Assembly (NCBI RefSeq): GCF_011761305.1
Contig: NZ_JAAOZC010000010.1
Location: 1-64,000 of the forward strand
Direction of reading: 5' to 3'
From: Sphingomonas vulcanisoli
GTDB taxonomy: Bacteria; Pseudomonadota; Alphaproteobacteria; Sphingomonadales; Sphingomonadaceae
Length of the DNA: 64,000 bases
Shown here: positions 35,749-43,259 of the stretch, piece after piece
How the letters are laid out: every line of letters begins with the position of its first letter
Numbering within the stretch: the first letter of the stretch is position 1
Position numbers and translations under genes: made by a program
Notes under the pieces: model-generated
Seen by the model: only the letters and a program-made list of their open reading frames with translations
Told to the model about the DNA's origin: nothing
Databases searched by the model: none

Positions 35749-35834
35749 AGGGGAAGGCCTTCCCCTGCCGCCGAGCCGCCCCCAGCGACTGGGGGTCTCG
35801 GCAGACCCCTTCTGCGGGGGGCTCGACCCCCCGC
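35749..35834. repeat. cluster of three GC-rich hairpins after hipA
   Basis: An 18-bp perfect palindrome (AGGGGAAGG-CCTTCCCCT, 35749-35766), CCCCCAG-CGA-CTGGGGG (35779-35795) and GCGGGGGG-CTCGA-CCCCCCGC (35814-35834) lie within 86 bases. Their role is unknown; they could block transcription between hipA and the PilZ gene or form cruciforms. Confidence 0.7.
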
Positions 35835-35959
35835 AACGCCCCCCCGGTGCTGATCCGACCGTGGGGAATAGCCAAAAGGTGTGGTGTGAACGCGCGCTTC
35901 GCTTGTTGCTGACCCGAAACTATCGCGATAAAATTCCCCAGAGCCGAGGAATAATCGTG

Positions 35960-36238
35960 ATGGACCATCCCGCCAGAAACGCAAAGCGACAGAAGATCTT
36001 CGAGCCCTTCGTCATCTGCGGTCCCAAGGGGGAGCGCCGAGCCCACCTGCTCGACATCTCCGAAACCGGCGCGCTCATCCACAGCGAGCCCAGCTGTGAT
36101 CGAGGGGCGCTGGTCCGGCTCAGCATCCAGGACACGACCGTGGCGGCGCAGGTCGCCTGGTCCAGCCCGCCCCGCTTCGGCGTCACCTTTTCGCAGCGGC
36201 ACTCCGCTGACACCGTCAAGGCTTTCCTCCGAGCTTAG
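35960..36238 (+). CDS. PilZ-domain protein
   Basis: A 92-residue single-domain PilZ protein. The second c-di-GMP motif is seen as LLDISETGALIHS (D-x-S-x2-G) and the RxxxR-type arginines may be those in RNAKRQK near the start. The strand pattern to FGVTFSQRHS fits the barrel. It probably responds to cyclic di-GMP or is a degenerate relative. The start follows GAGGA. It stands alone between hipA and the small protein gene. Confidence 0.75.
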   Translation: MDHPARNAKRQKIFEPFVICGPKGERRAHLLDISETGALIHSEPSCDRGALVRLSIQDTTVAAQVAWSSPPRFGVTFSQRHSADTVKAFLRA

Positions 36239-36473
36239 CTGACGCGCAGCGAAAGCCGGACCTGCAGCGTCCGGCGTGTCAGAGGACGCGACCGGCCATA
36301 ATGCGTCGATAATCAACAGCCACCGGGCAGCCGTCGGCGGGCACCTCCCGCTCTTTGTGACGCGATCCTTGGTCCACAGCCCGGCCTTCCACGATCAACC
36401 CGTAAAGGGTCCGGGCGCTGCGCTACGGTTTTTTCCGATCCTCGAAAAAATGATCGCGGCCGGACTGCGGACA

Positions 36474-36526
36474 CGTCGGGCGTCAGTCGAGCGGGATGCA
36501 CCCGCCGACGGACAAGGAGCCTCGAC
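36474..36526 (+). repeat. leader block shared with ssb
   Basis: These bases up to the ATG at 36527 match the last 54 bases of the ssb leader (33341-33394): GTCGGG, then GTCAGTCGAG, CCCGCCGA and ACAAGGAGCCTCGA. The match includes the ribosome binding site but goes well beyond it. Confidence 0.6.
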
Positions 36527-36691
36527 ATGTTCAACGACATCTGGATCGCTCGCCGCAGCGCGCTCAGCCTCTCGAAGACATTGATGGTCGCCACCGCCGT
36601 GATCGCGATCGGCACCCAGTTCGCCGTCCTCACCGCCGACGAGGTCGACGCCAGCGTCACCGTCGTCGCCGAATATGATCCCTTTGCCTGA
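36527..36691 (+). CDS. 54-residue membrane or exported small protein
   Basis: The small protein MFNDIWIARRSALSLSKTLM continues into a hydrophobic stretch VATAVIAIGTQFAVLTA and an acidic tail. It has an excellent ribosome site (AAGGAGCC) and the leader shared with ssb, and is followed by a hairpin, so it is very likely a real gene. It could be a single-pass membrane protein or a secreted peptide. No family is recognised. Confidence 0.65.
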   Translation: MFNDIWIARRSALSLSKTLMVATAVIAIGTQFAVLTADEVDASVTVVAEYDPFA

Positions 36692-36693
36692 TC

Positions 36694-36715
36694 GGAGGGG
36701 GCTTCGGCCCCCTCC
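36694..36715 (+). terminator. UUCG-capped hairpin after the small protein
   Basis: GGAGGGGGC-TTCG-GCCCCCTCC, nine pairs with a stable TTCG tetraloop, 2 bases after the stop. There is no T run, so its strength as a terminator is uncertain. Confidence 0.55.
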
Positions 36716-36742
36716 TCCTCGAGCGAGGGTCGCTCAGCTCGA

Positions 36743-36764
36743 AAAGTTTGTTTGAACAAACTTT
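36743..36764. repeat. plasmid palindrome, copy 2
   Basis: Ten-base arms AAAGTTTGTT and AACAAACTTT with centre TG. It lies 82 bases before the start of the sensor kinase gene. Confidence 0.85.
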
Positions 36765-36845
36765 GCGGACGGGGCTCGGGCTGAACCCGACTTCTCGTCC
36801 ATGTCGTTGATCCTGCTGTTCGCTTTTCCGTGCTAGGCTGAACGC

Positions 36846-38978
36846 ATGGAGACGGGCGTGAGCGGCGAACAACAGGAAGCGGCGAACGACGCGGAAAGCC
36901 CACAGGACTTTCTCATCGACGCGAGCGAGCAGCTCGCCGCGGCGCAATCCATGGCCGAGGTCGTCGACGTCCTGCGCCGCACCGCGCGCGACGTGGTCGG
37001 CGCCGAGGGCATCGCCGTCGTCATCCGCGAAGACGATCGCTGCTTTTATGTCGCCGAGGATTCGATCAGCCCGCTCTGGGCCGGAAGCCGCTTCGACGAG
37101 AATATCTGCATCTCCGGCTGGGCGATGCAGCATCTCCAGACCGTCTGCATCTCCGACATCCGCGCCGATGCGCGTGTGCCGCAGGAAGCCTATGCGCCGA
37201 CCTTCGTGCGCAGTCTGCTGATGGCACCGATCGGACGTCCGCGCGCGGTGGCGGCTCTGGGCGCCTATTGGTCGGAGGTCCGCGTCCATGATCGCGCCAC
37301 CATCCGCCGCCTCGAAAGTCTCGCGCGCCTGGCGGCGATCGCGATCGAGAATGCCCGGCTGCTGAAGCTCGCCGCCGACAACACCCGCCAGCGCAGTCTC
37401 ATGGTCGCGGCCGGGCGCATGGGCATGTGGTCGTTCGACATCGCGACCGGTGATCTCGAAACCTCACCGATGTGCCGGATCAACTTCGGCCGCGATCCCG
37501 CGCTGCCCTTCACCTATACGGATCTGCACGCGGCGATCCACGAGGACGACAAGGCGCGCGTCGAGGAGGCGATCGCCACCAGCATCCGGAGCGGCGGCGA
37601 CTATGACATCGAATATCGGCTGATCACGCCCGACGGCGAGACACGCTGGATCGGCATCCGGGCACAGCCCTCTTATGCCGACGACGGCACGCCGCTGACG
37701 CTCGACGGACTGTCGGTCGACGTCACCGATCAGAAAAGGATGGAGCAAGCGTTGCAAAGCTCGGCCGCGACGCTCGAGCATCTGGTGACCGAGCGCACCC
37801 GCGAACTCATCGAGGCGCAGGAGGCGCTTCGCCAGGCGCAGAAGCTCGACGCGATGGGGCAACTGACTGGCGGCGTCGCGCATGATTTCAACAATCTGCT
37901 GACCCCGATCATCGGCAGCCTCGATCTGCTCCAGCGGCGCAAGGTCGGCGGCGAGCGCGAGCAGCGGATGATCGACGGTGCGCTACAGTCCGCCGACCGC
38001 GCGCGCACGCTTGTCCAGCGGCTGCTCGCCTTCGCGCGTCGCCAGCCGCTCAAGCCCGAGCCGATCGACGCCTCGGCGCTGATCCAGGGGATGCGCGAGC
38101 TGATCGAGACGACGCTCGGGCCGCAGGTCGCGCTCAACTTCGATCTGTCCGAAGGCTTGCCGCTCGCGGTCGCCGATCCGCACCAGATCGAGATGGCGCT
38201 GCTCAATTTGTCCGTGAACGCGCGCGACGCGATGGCCGGCGGTGGTCAGCTCACCCTGTCGGCGCGGCAGGCTTCGCCGCGCGCCGATCAGGCAGACATC
38301 GCGCCCGGCCATTATGTCGTGATCGCCGTCTCCGACACCGGTGCTGGGATGAGCGATGCGACCCGCAAGCGCGCGATCGAGCCCTTCTTCTCAACCAAGG
38401 GCATCGGCCAGGGCACCGGCCTTGGCCTGTCGATGGCGCATGGCCTTGCCTCGCAGCTGGGCGGTGCCCTTACCATCGAGAGCGCGATTGATCAGGGCAC
38501 GACCGTGAGCCTGTGGCTTCCGGTCAGCGCCGACACGGTTGTGCGCGCGCTGCCCGCAGCTGCGCAGCTAACGCCGATCGCCGGCACGGCCCTGCTTGTC
38601 GACGACGAGGATCTCGTGCGCGCCAGTACCGCCGACATGCTCGCAGACATTGGCTTCAAAGTCATCGAAGCCAGTTCAGGGGCGATGGCACTCGACCTGC
38701 TCAAGGATTGCGGCGTGGTCGATGTGCTGATCACAGACCATCTCATGCCCAATATGACCGGCGTCGAACTGGTGCGCGCGGTCGCCGAACATTGCCCCGA
38801 TCTGCCCGTGCTGATCGTTTCGGGCTATTCCGATGCGATCGGCATCGACGCTGAAATCCCTCGCCTCGAAAAGCCTTTCCGGCAAGCCGATCTGGCGACG
38901 CGGCTGGCGGGGCTGCTGTCGATCGCGCCTTCCCCTGCCCCAGCTTTGACGGACGCCGCGCCGCAAAAGTTTGTTTGA
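36846..38978 (+). CDS. hybrid sensor histidine kinase (GAF-PAS-HisKA-HATPase-REC)
   Basis: A 710-residue cytoplasmic kinase with no membrane segment. In order it has a GAF domain (about 15-180), a PAS domain (about 185-300), a coiled linker, the histidine box GGVAHDFNNLL (about 341), the ATPase domain with N box LLNLSVNARDAM and DTGAGMS, and a receiver (LLVDDEDLVRAS; phospho-acceptor in LITDHLMPN, about 627). The signal is unknown; the GAF-PAS pair suggests a small ligand or light. No separate regulator is adjacent. Its stop codon lies inside palindrome copy 3, so the last residues (QKFV) come from the repeat. Confidence 0.88.
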   Translation: METGVSGEQQEAANDAESPQDFLIDASEQLAAAQSMAEVVDVLRRTARDVVGAEGIAVVIREDDRCFYVAEDSISPLWAGSRFDENICISGWAMQHLQTVCISDIRADARVPQEAYAPTFVRSLLMAPIGRPRAVAALGAYWSEVRVHDRATIRRLESLARLAAIAIENARLLKLAADNTRQRSLMVAAGRMGMWSFDIATGDLETSPMCRINFGRDPALPFTYTDLHAAIHEDDKARVEEAIATSIRSGGDYDIEYRLITPDGETRWIGIRAQPSYADDGTPLTLDGLSVDVTDQKRMEQALQSSAATLEHLVTERTRELIEAQEALRQAQKLDAMGQLTGGVAHDFNNLLTPIIGSLDLLQRRKVGGEREQRMIDGALQSADRARTLVQRLLAFARRQPLKPEPIDASALIQGMRELIETTLGPQVALNFDLSEGLPLAVADPHQIEMALLNLSVNARDAMAGGGQLTLSARQASPRADQADIAPGHYVVIAVSDTGAGMSDATRKRAIEPFFSTKGIGQGTGLGLSMAHGLASQLGGALTIESAIDQGTTVSLWLPVSADTVVRALPAAAQLTPIAGTALLVDDEDLVRASTADMLADIGFKVIEASSGAMALDLLKDCGVVDVLITDHLMPNMTGVELVRAVAEHCPDLPVLIVSGYSDAIGIDAEIPRLEKPFRQADLATRLAGLLSIAPSPAPALTDAAPQKFV

Positions 38979-38986
38979 ACAAACTT
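38967..38986. repeat. plasmid palindrome, copy 3
   Basis: AAGTTTGTTTGAACAAACTT, the full consensus. It overlaps the end of the kinase gene and supplies its TGA stop; it also lies 68 bases before the next gene. Confidence 0.9.
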
Positions 38987-39054
38987 CGTCTGGCTGGCGG
39001 ATGGAAGGCCGCGATCCCATCTAGCAGCGAGCCATCTCTCGACGGAGTATCGAC

Positions 39055-39817
39055 GTGCCCTCCCCCTCCCCTGCCCGTATCCTTATTCCGATCGACGCTC
39101 AGGATCCGGCCGCCTGGAAAATGGCCAGCGGGTACGCCGATGCGCTCGCCAAGCAGAATGCCGATGTGCGCGAGGTCATCCTGCTGACCCACGCAAAGGC
39201 GCAGCTCAACAGCACGTCGCTTGCCAACTTCGTCGGCAAGGCCGCTGCAAAGGCGCTGCTCGCCAACAATTCGCTTCCCCTGCCCTCTTCCGGCAAGCCG
39301 CTGCGCCACGCGACGCTGCAAACTCTCGGCGGGTTCGCGCGAGGAGCGATCATCATCGCTTATTTTGCCGAGGATCGGATGCTTGAGACCATCGATGGCA
39401 TCACCGGGCTGGCCGCTGTGTTTCGCGGTCCCCGAATTTGACGATCAGGTCGAGCGCTGGGTTTCGCGGTGGAATCCGGTCGTGCCGGGGCAGGCGGCCA
39501 AGGCCGCGAAGCCGCTTCTGACCGACGCAGTCGTGGAAAAGGCGCTGACGACGCTCACCAGCCTCATCAATCTTGGCAACGGCGTTCTGGTGGCGCGCGA
39601 CAAGGAGAAGGCGGACGAAATTCTGCGGATCCTGCGCGCGAAGGGACACAGCTTCGATCCCATTGCGATCAAGTCCTGGGCGATCCAGCAGGGATGGAAG
39701 AATGGCGCGGCGGACGAACTCGCTAAGCTCGCGGTGCGGGTAGGGGGCTTGAAGGGCAAACCTTCGATCAGCGGCTATCACGACCCGGATGGGCGCTACG
39801 CGCGCTGGGCAAGCTGA
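39055..39817 (+). pseudogene. unknown protein, split by a frameshift
   Basis: The first frame (GTG 39055, after GGAG) encodes ARILIPIDAQDPAAWKMASG through TIDGITGLAAV. The second frame continues with AVPEFDDQVERWVSRWNPVV to YHDPDGRYARWAS at 39817. Removing one T at about 39421-39423 joins them into a protein of roughly 253 residues. The family is not recognised; the C-terminal part (NLGNGVLVARDKEKADEILR) looks like a helical domain. The break may be a real mutation or a sequencing error. Confidence 0.65.
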
Positions 39818-39840
39818 AGCCCGAGGGCGTCGATCGCCCG

Positions 39841-39860
39841 AAGTTTGTTTGAACAAACTT
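39841..39860. repeat. plasmid palindrome, copy 4
   Basis: AAGTTTGTTTGAACAAACTT, the full consensus. Flanking CCCG and CGGG extend the pairing with a two-base bulge, so here it could also act as a transcription terminator. Confidence 0.9.
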
Positions 39861-39875
39861 TTCGGGTTTCGGCTG

Positions 39876-39949
39876 TGGTGTGACGGAGGGGAATCGAACC
39901 CCTCCCGGCGCTAACCTTGATGAGGCACTTCGCTATAACGGTGGTCACT
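39876..39949 (-). tRNA. tRNA-like sequence, probably degenerate
   Basis: On the - strand, 3' to 5', there is an encoded CCA (39876-39878), an acceptor strand CGTCACA, and a strong T arm with GAGGG-GTTCGATT-CCCTC. AGTGACC at 39949-39943 can pair with the acceptor strand over five positions, giving 74 bases in all. A convincing D arm and anticodon arm are missing; a short hairpin CCT-CATCA-AGG is where the anticodon or variable arm would lie. No amino acid can be assigned. It may be a decayed tRNA, a tRNA mimic or a former integration site. The 270 bases beyond it hold no supported gene. Confidence 0.45.
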
Positions 39950-40222
39950 CTATCGCTCGCGTGGATCGGCTACCCCACCAGGGATCACGTCAGCGCCCGC
40001 TTTTCCGTGCAGATGTAAATCGACGTGTGCAGCCATATGAACCTCCATATTTGGCACGTGAATGGTGGCCTCGATGGTGAGCCCGGTGATGGAAGCGATC
40101 CACGCCGCGATAATCGTGAGTCGTCTTGCGCGAAGTTTCCTCTTCAAACTGAAGCGGATGAGATGGGGATAGAAGGATCGTCACGCAAGCGGCGCGCGCG
40201 CCGCCATTGACTTAATTCCGCT

Positions 40223-40245
40223 GCCATATACAAAAACGATATGGC
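40223..40245 (+). promoter_or_regulatory. vapBC operator palindrome
   Basis: GCCATAT-N9-ATATGGC, seven-base arms, 10 bases before vapB. VapB-VapC complexes bind such AT-rich inverted repeats over their own promoter. Confidence 0.65.
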
Positions 40246-40254
40246 AGGTGAGAA

Positions 40255-40476
40255 ATGACGACAGCGCGGGTCTTCGTGACCAATCGATCGCAGGCGGTTC
40301 GCATCCCCAAGGCAGCCGAATTCCCGGCCGACGTCCGCGACGTCGCCATCCGCTGTGTCGGGCGCAGCCGCGTCATGTCGCCGGCTGCCGGCACATGGGA
40401 TGATTTCTTCGACGCCGACGGCGTCGATCTCGGTATGCGCCCCGCTGTCCCGGCCCGTCGACGGACCAAGCCGTGA
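40255..40476 (+). CDS. vapB: VapB-type antitoxin
   Basis: A 73-residue AbrB/MazE-fold antitoxin ([20 protein letters not shown]) whose N-terminal swapped hairpin binds DNA and whose C-terminus ([16 protein letters not shown]) should bind the toxin. It overlaps vapC by four bases (GTGA) and lies just after an operator-like palindrome. Confidence 0.85.
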   Translation: MTTARVFVTNRSQAVRIPKAAEFPADVRDVAIRCVGRSRVMSPAAGTWDDFFDADGVDLGMRPAVPARRRTKP

Positions 40477-40874
40477 GCGCACGGTTCATGCTCGATACTT
40501 CCTTCTGCATGTCCCTGTTGTCGCAACGCCCCTCGGGCTTGCGCGAGCGCTTCAACGCCGAGGCCGATCGGCTCGTGCTTTCGAGCATCGCGCTGATGGA
40601 ATTATTCTCGGCGGCCGCCGAGGCGTCCGATGCGGCCGATGCACGCCGCGCGGTCGAGGATTTCGCCTCCCGCTTCGTGGTACTCGATTTCGATTCCCGC
40701 GCCTCGCAGCTCGCCGCCGATCTCGGCCAGCAAATGGGCCGGGCAGGGGTCGCGAAAATGGGCTACGACCTTCTCGTCGCTGCGCATGCGCGCAGCCAGG
40801 GGCTCACGCTTGTCACGATCGATCCCGATCGATTTTCGGAAATACGCGGCCTTGCCGTCGAGAAATGGAGTTAG
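40473..40874 (+). CDS. vapC: VapC-type PIN-domain toxin
   Basis: A 133-residue PIN-domain ribonuclease. Acidic active-site residues are visible in order: FMLDTSFC (first Asp), LMELFS (Glu), [10 protein letters not shown] (Asp) and [11 protein letters not shown] (last Asp). VapC toxins cut initiator or other tRNAs. The start GTG 40473 overlaps the vapB stop. The pair probably stabilises the plasmid; parA follows 20 bases later. Confidence 0.88.
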   Translation: MSARFMLDTSFCMSLLSQRPSGLRERFNAEADRLVLSSIALMELFSAAAEASDAADARRAVEDFASRFVVLDFDSRASQLAADLGQQMGRAGVAKMGYDLLVAAHARSQGLTLVTIDPDRFSEIRGLAVEKWS

Positions 40875-40894
40875 CGCATCCGCGCGGAGTGACC

Positions 40895-41656
40895 ATGCAG
40901 ACGATCGTCATCAACAATCAGAAGGGCGGGGTGGGCAAGACCATGTTCGCCGTCCATCTGGCCTGGTTTCTGGCCGAGGCGGGCGCGCGCGTTCTCGTCG
41001 TCGATCTGGACGGGCAGGGGAACGCCTCTTCGGTGCTTCAGGGCGAACGTCGCGCCTTCCCCTCGGCAGACCTGTTCGAGAAGAAGGCGCCGGCCAAACT
41101 CGTCGGCGAGGCGGGGATCACCGTCCTCTATCGCGACGAGCGCCTCCACGCGATCGAGCTTGGCCATGTGCCCTATATGATCAAGCATTTCGCCGCGTTC
41201 GCCGATGCCTTCGACTATTGCGTCATCGACACGCCGCCGACGTGGGGCGCGCGCAATTTCGCGGCGATGGCGGTCTGCGATCAGCTCGCGTCGCCGATCG
41301 AGCTCAAGGATTTCGCGGTCGAGGGAGTCAAGCAGTTGCTGGGGTCGATCCAGAACGTCGAGATGAAGGGCAGGGGCGGGCGCAAGATCGACTTCCTCGG
41401 CCTCGTCGCCTCGCGCTTCAACAGCCACTCGCGCCGCGAGCGCGGCAATCTCGAGGCGCTGATCGGCGCGGTCAGCACCAAGATGATGGTGCCCGGCGTC
41501 GTCACGGCGCGTGACGCCTATGAGCAGGCGATGAGTGATCGTATGCCCGTCTGGGCGATCAAATCCCAAGGCGCGAAGACCGCCGCCACCGAGTTGCGAG
41601 CGATCCTCACGCATGTGCGCGATCGTATGGTCGCCAAGAAGAAGGATCAGGCGTGA
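40895..41656 (+). CDS. parA: ParA-family partition ATPase
   Basis: A 253-residue deviant Walker ATPase with KGGVGKT near the N-terminus, [11 protein letters not shown] and VIDTPPTWG. It lacks an N-terminal DNA-binding domain, so it is the short (type Ib-like) form, and repression of the operon would then fall to ParB. ParA moves plasmid copies to daughter cells with ParB. It overlaps parB by one base. Confidence 0.9.
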   Translation: MQTIVINNQKGGVGKTMFAVHLAWFLAEAGARVLVVDLDGQGNASSVLQGERRAFPSADLFEKKAPAKLVGEAGITVLYRDERLHAIELGHVPYMIKHFAAFADAFDYCVIDTPPTWGARNFAAMAVCDQLASPIELKDFAVEGVKQLLGSIQNVEMKGRGGRKIDFLGLVASRFNSHSRRERGNLEALIGAVSTKMMVPGVVTARDAYEQAMSDRMPVWAIKSQGAKTAATELRAILTHVRDRMVAKKKDQA

Positions 41657-42579
41657 TGGCCGAGAATAAGTTCGCGGCACTGGTCGATGGCCTTGAGCTG
41701 TCGCTCTCCAATCAGGACAGCTCCATTCAGGTGGTCGCGCTGGCGCTCGACCGGATCAGCAGCGATCCCGACAATCCGCGCAAGTCCTTTGACCCCGAGG
41801 CTCTCAAGGATCTCGCGGCGTCGATGAAGGAGCGGGGCATCCTGCAGCCGATCATCGTGCGTCCCGCCGAAGAGGGCCGCTTCATCATCCGCTACGGCGA
41901 TCGCCGCTTCCGCGCTGCGACGCAGCTAGGATGGCCCACCATCCCCGCGATCATCTCGGAGACGGCATCCGATGAGAACGACATCGTCGACCAGGTCATC
42001 GAGAATGATCAGCGCGTCGATCTGACCGCCGCCGAGCTGGCTTCGGCCGTCAAGCGGCTGGTCGAAGGCGGCATGAAACAGGCCGAGATCGCCAAGAAGC
42101 TCGGTCGCCCCAAGCCTTTGATCTCGATGTACGCCGCCGTCGCGACGATGCCGCCGCTGCTGGCCGACCTGACCGGCACGCTCGCGATCCGCACCGTCTA
42201 TGAGCTGTTCCAGGCGTGGAAGCTCGATGAGGCGCGCGTCGAGAAGCTGATTGCAGAGCGTGCCGGCGATGGGATCACCACCGCCGAGGCGCGCGCGCTG
42301 GTCAAGGATATCGAGAACCGCGCGGCCAAGGCTGACGAAAGTTTGTCTAAACAAACTCCCGATGCTCCGGTGACCGAACCGATCGCGGAGGCGCCGACCA
42401 AGGTCGAGGTCACGCGCACCAAGGCGAAGGCGAAGCCCGAGCCACTGGCGCCGATCTTCGTCGATGTCGGTGGCCGGCGTGGTCGCATCGTCCTGCCTGC
42501 CGTGGTCGAAATCCTCTTCGAGGGTGAGGATACGCCCGCCAGCCACAAGCTAGACGAGCTGCGGCCGGTGCGCGACTGA
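41656..42579 (+). CDS. parB: ParB/KorB-like centromere-binding protein
   Basis: A 307-residue ParB. The N-terminal nuclease-like domain has DNPRKSFDPEALKDLAAS, GILQPIIVRP and IRYGDRRFRAA; the helix-turn-helix is KQAEIAKKLGRPKPLISMYA (about 137-156). After a linker, the C-terminal domain (from about 260) probably dimerises. The linker contains palindrome copy 5, read in frame as SLSKQT. ATG 41656 overlaps the parA stop; GTG 41653 is possible. The nine palindromes around this gene are its best candidate targets. Confidence 0.9.
   Translation: MAENKFAALVDGLELSLSNQDSSIQVVALALDRISSDPDNPRKSFDPEALKDLAASMKERGILQPIIVRPAEEGRFIIRYGDRRFRAATQLGWPTIPAIISETASDENDIVDQVIENDQRVDLTAAELASAVKRLVEGGMKQAEIAKKLGRPKPLISMYAAVATMPPLLADLTGTLAIRTVYELFQAWKLDEARVEKLIAERAGDGITTAEARALVKDIENRAAKADESLSKQTPDAPVTEPIAEAPTKVEVTRTKAKAKPEPLAPIFVDVGGRRGRIVLPAVVEILFEGEDTPASHKLDELRPVRD
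42340..42357. repeat. plasmid palindrome, copy 5 (inside parB)
   Basis: AGTTTGT-CTAA-ACAAACT, a slightly diverged copy inside the parB coding sequence. Confidence 0.75.
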
Positions 42580-42728
42580 CATCGCGCCGCTGGCTGGGAC
42601 GCGAGCGCGTGCCCGGCGGCGGAGGGCGATAGAACGAGATCCGTGGCAGATTCGTCCTAACTTCGATTCTTATTTGGTGTGGTGGATGGCAGGATAGGCT
42701 TCCAGCCGGGTTTTGTGTCACACCATCA
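42580..42728. other. candidate origin of transfer (oriT)
   Basis: The gap between parB and mobC holds, on the - strand, CCTATCCTG-CC (42700-42688), matching the RP4/VirD2 nic core YATCCTG-Y. The cut would fall between 42690 and 42689. Inverted TGGTGTG (42675-42681) and CACACCA (42719-42725) surround it. Its place directly before mobC and the relaxase gene is usual for an oriT. Confidence 0.6.
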
Positions 42729-43259
42729 ATGGCCTTTTTCACGCTCCGCCTCTCCGACGACCTCGCCGCCCGCTTCGACGCGGCGGCCGAGGCGGCGGGC
42801 GGGCGCTCGGCGGCGTTGCGCGCGCTCATCCTTCGGGCGTGCGGCAAGGACGGTTTCGAAGCCGTGCCACCGGCATCCGACCGGCGCGCGCTGAAGCGGA
42901 TCGAGCTGCGCTTCACCGAAGCCGAGCTGGCGCAGATCGACGCGCAGGCCGGTGCGCGAGGGCTGCGTCGATCGGACTGGATCGCAGCTACGGTGCGTGC
43001 CCGGCTCGGAGCTGCGGGACCGCCGCCCCGCGACGTGCAAAGCGCGCTCATCGACGCTTGGCGGCAGATCAAGCGGATCGGCATCAACCTCAATCAGGCC
43101 GTCCACGCGGTGAACTCGGCCGTGATGGAGGGCAGCCGTCTCGATCTGGCGCGCGAGGCGGCACGCATCGAGCAATTCCGCGACGAGGTGATCGAGCAGC
43201 AGGCGGCGATCGGGCGGGCGCTCGATGGCGACCTCAGCTATTGGCGAGGCGCTGAGTGA
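42729..43259 (+). CDS. mobC: MobC-like relaxosome accessory protein
   Basis: A 176-residue protein with a ribbon-helix-helix-like N-terminus (FFTLRLSDDLAARFDAAAEA), a second similar segment (IELRFTEAELAQIDAQAGAR), and a C-terminal region NLNQAVHAVNSAVMEG that matches the MobC signature (INQIARALN type). It should help the relaxase open and bind oriT, which lies directly before it. It overlaps the relaxase gene by GTGA. Confidence 0.8.
   Translation: MAFFTLRLSDDLAARFDAAAEAAGGRSAALRALILRACGKDGFEAVPPASDRRALKRIELRFTEAELAQIDAQAGARGLRRSDWIAATVRARLGAAGPPPRDVQSALIDAWRQIKRIGINLNQAVHAVNSAVMEGSRLDLAREAARIEQFRDEVIEQQAAIGRALDGDLSYWRGAE

Noticed and set aside
39950-40147. Possible 65-residue - strand membrane peptide beside the tRNA-like sequence
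   Set aside because: It would need a TTG start without a ribosome site and shows no family likeness. It is kept only as a remote possibility.
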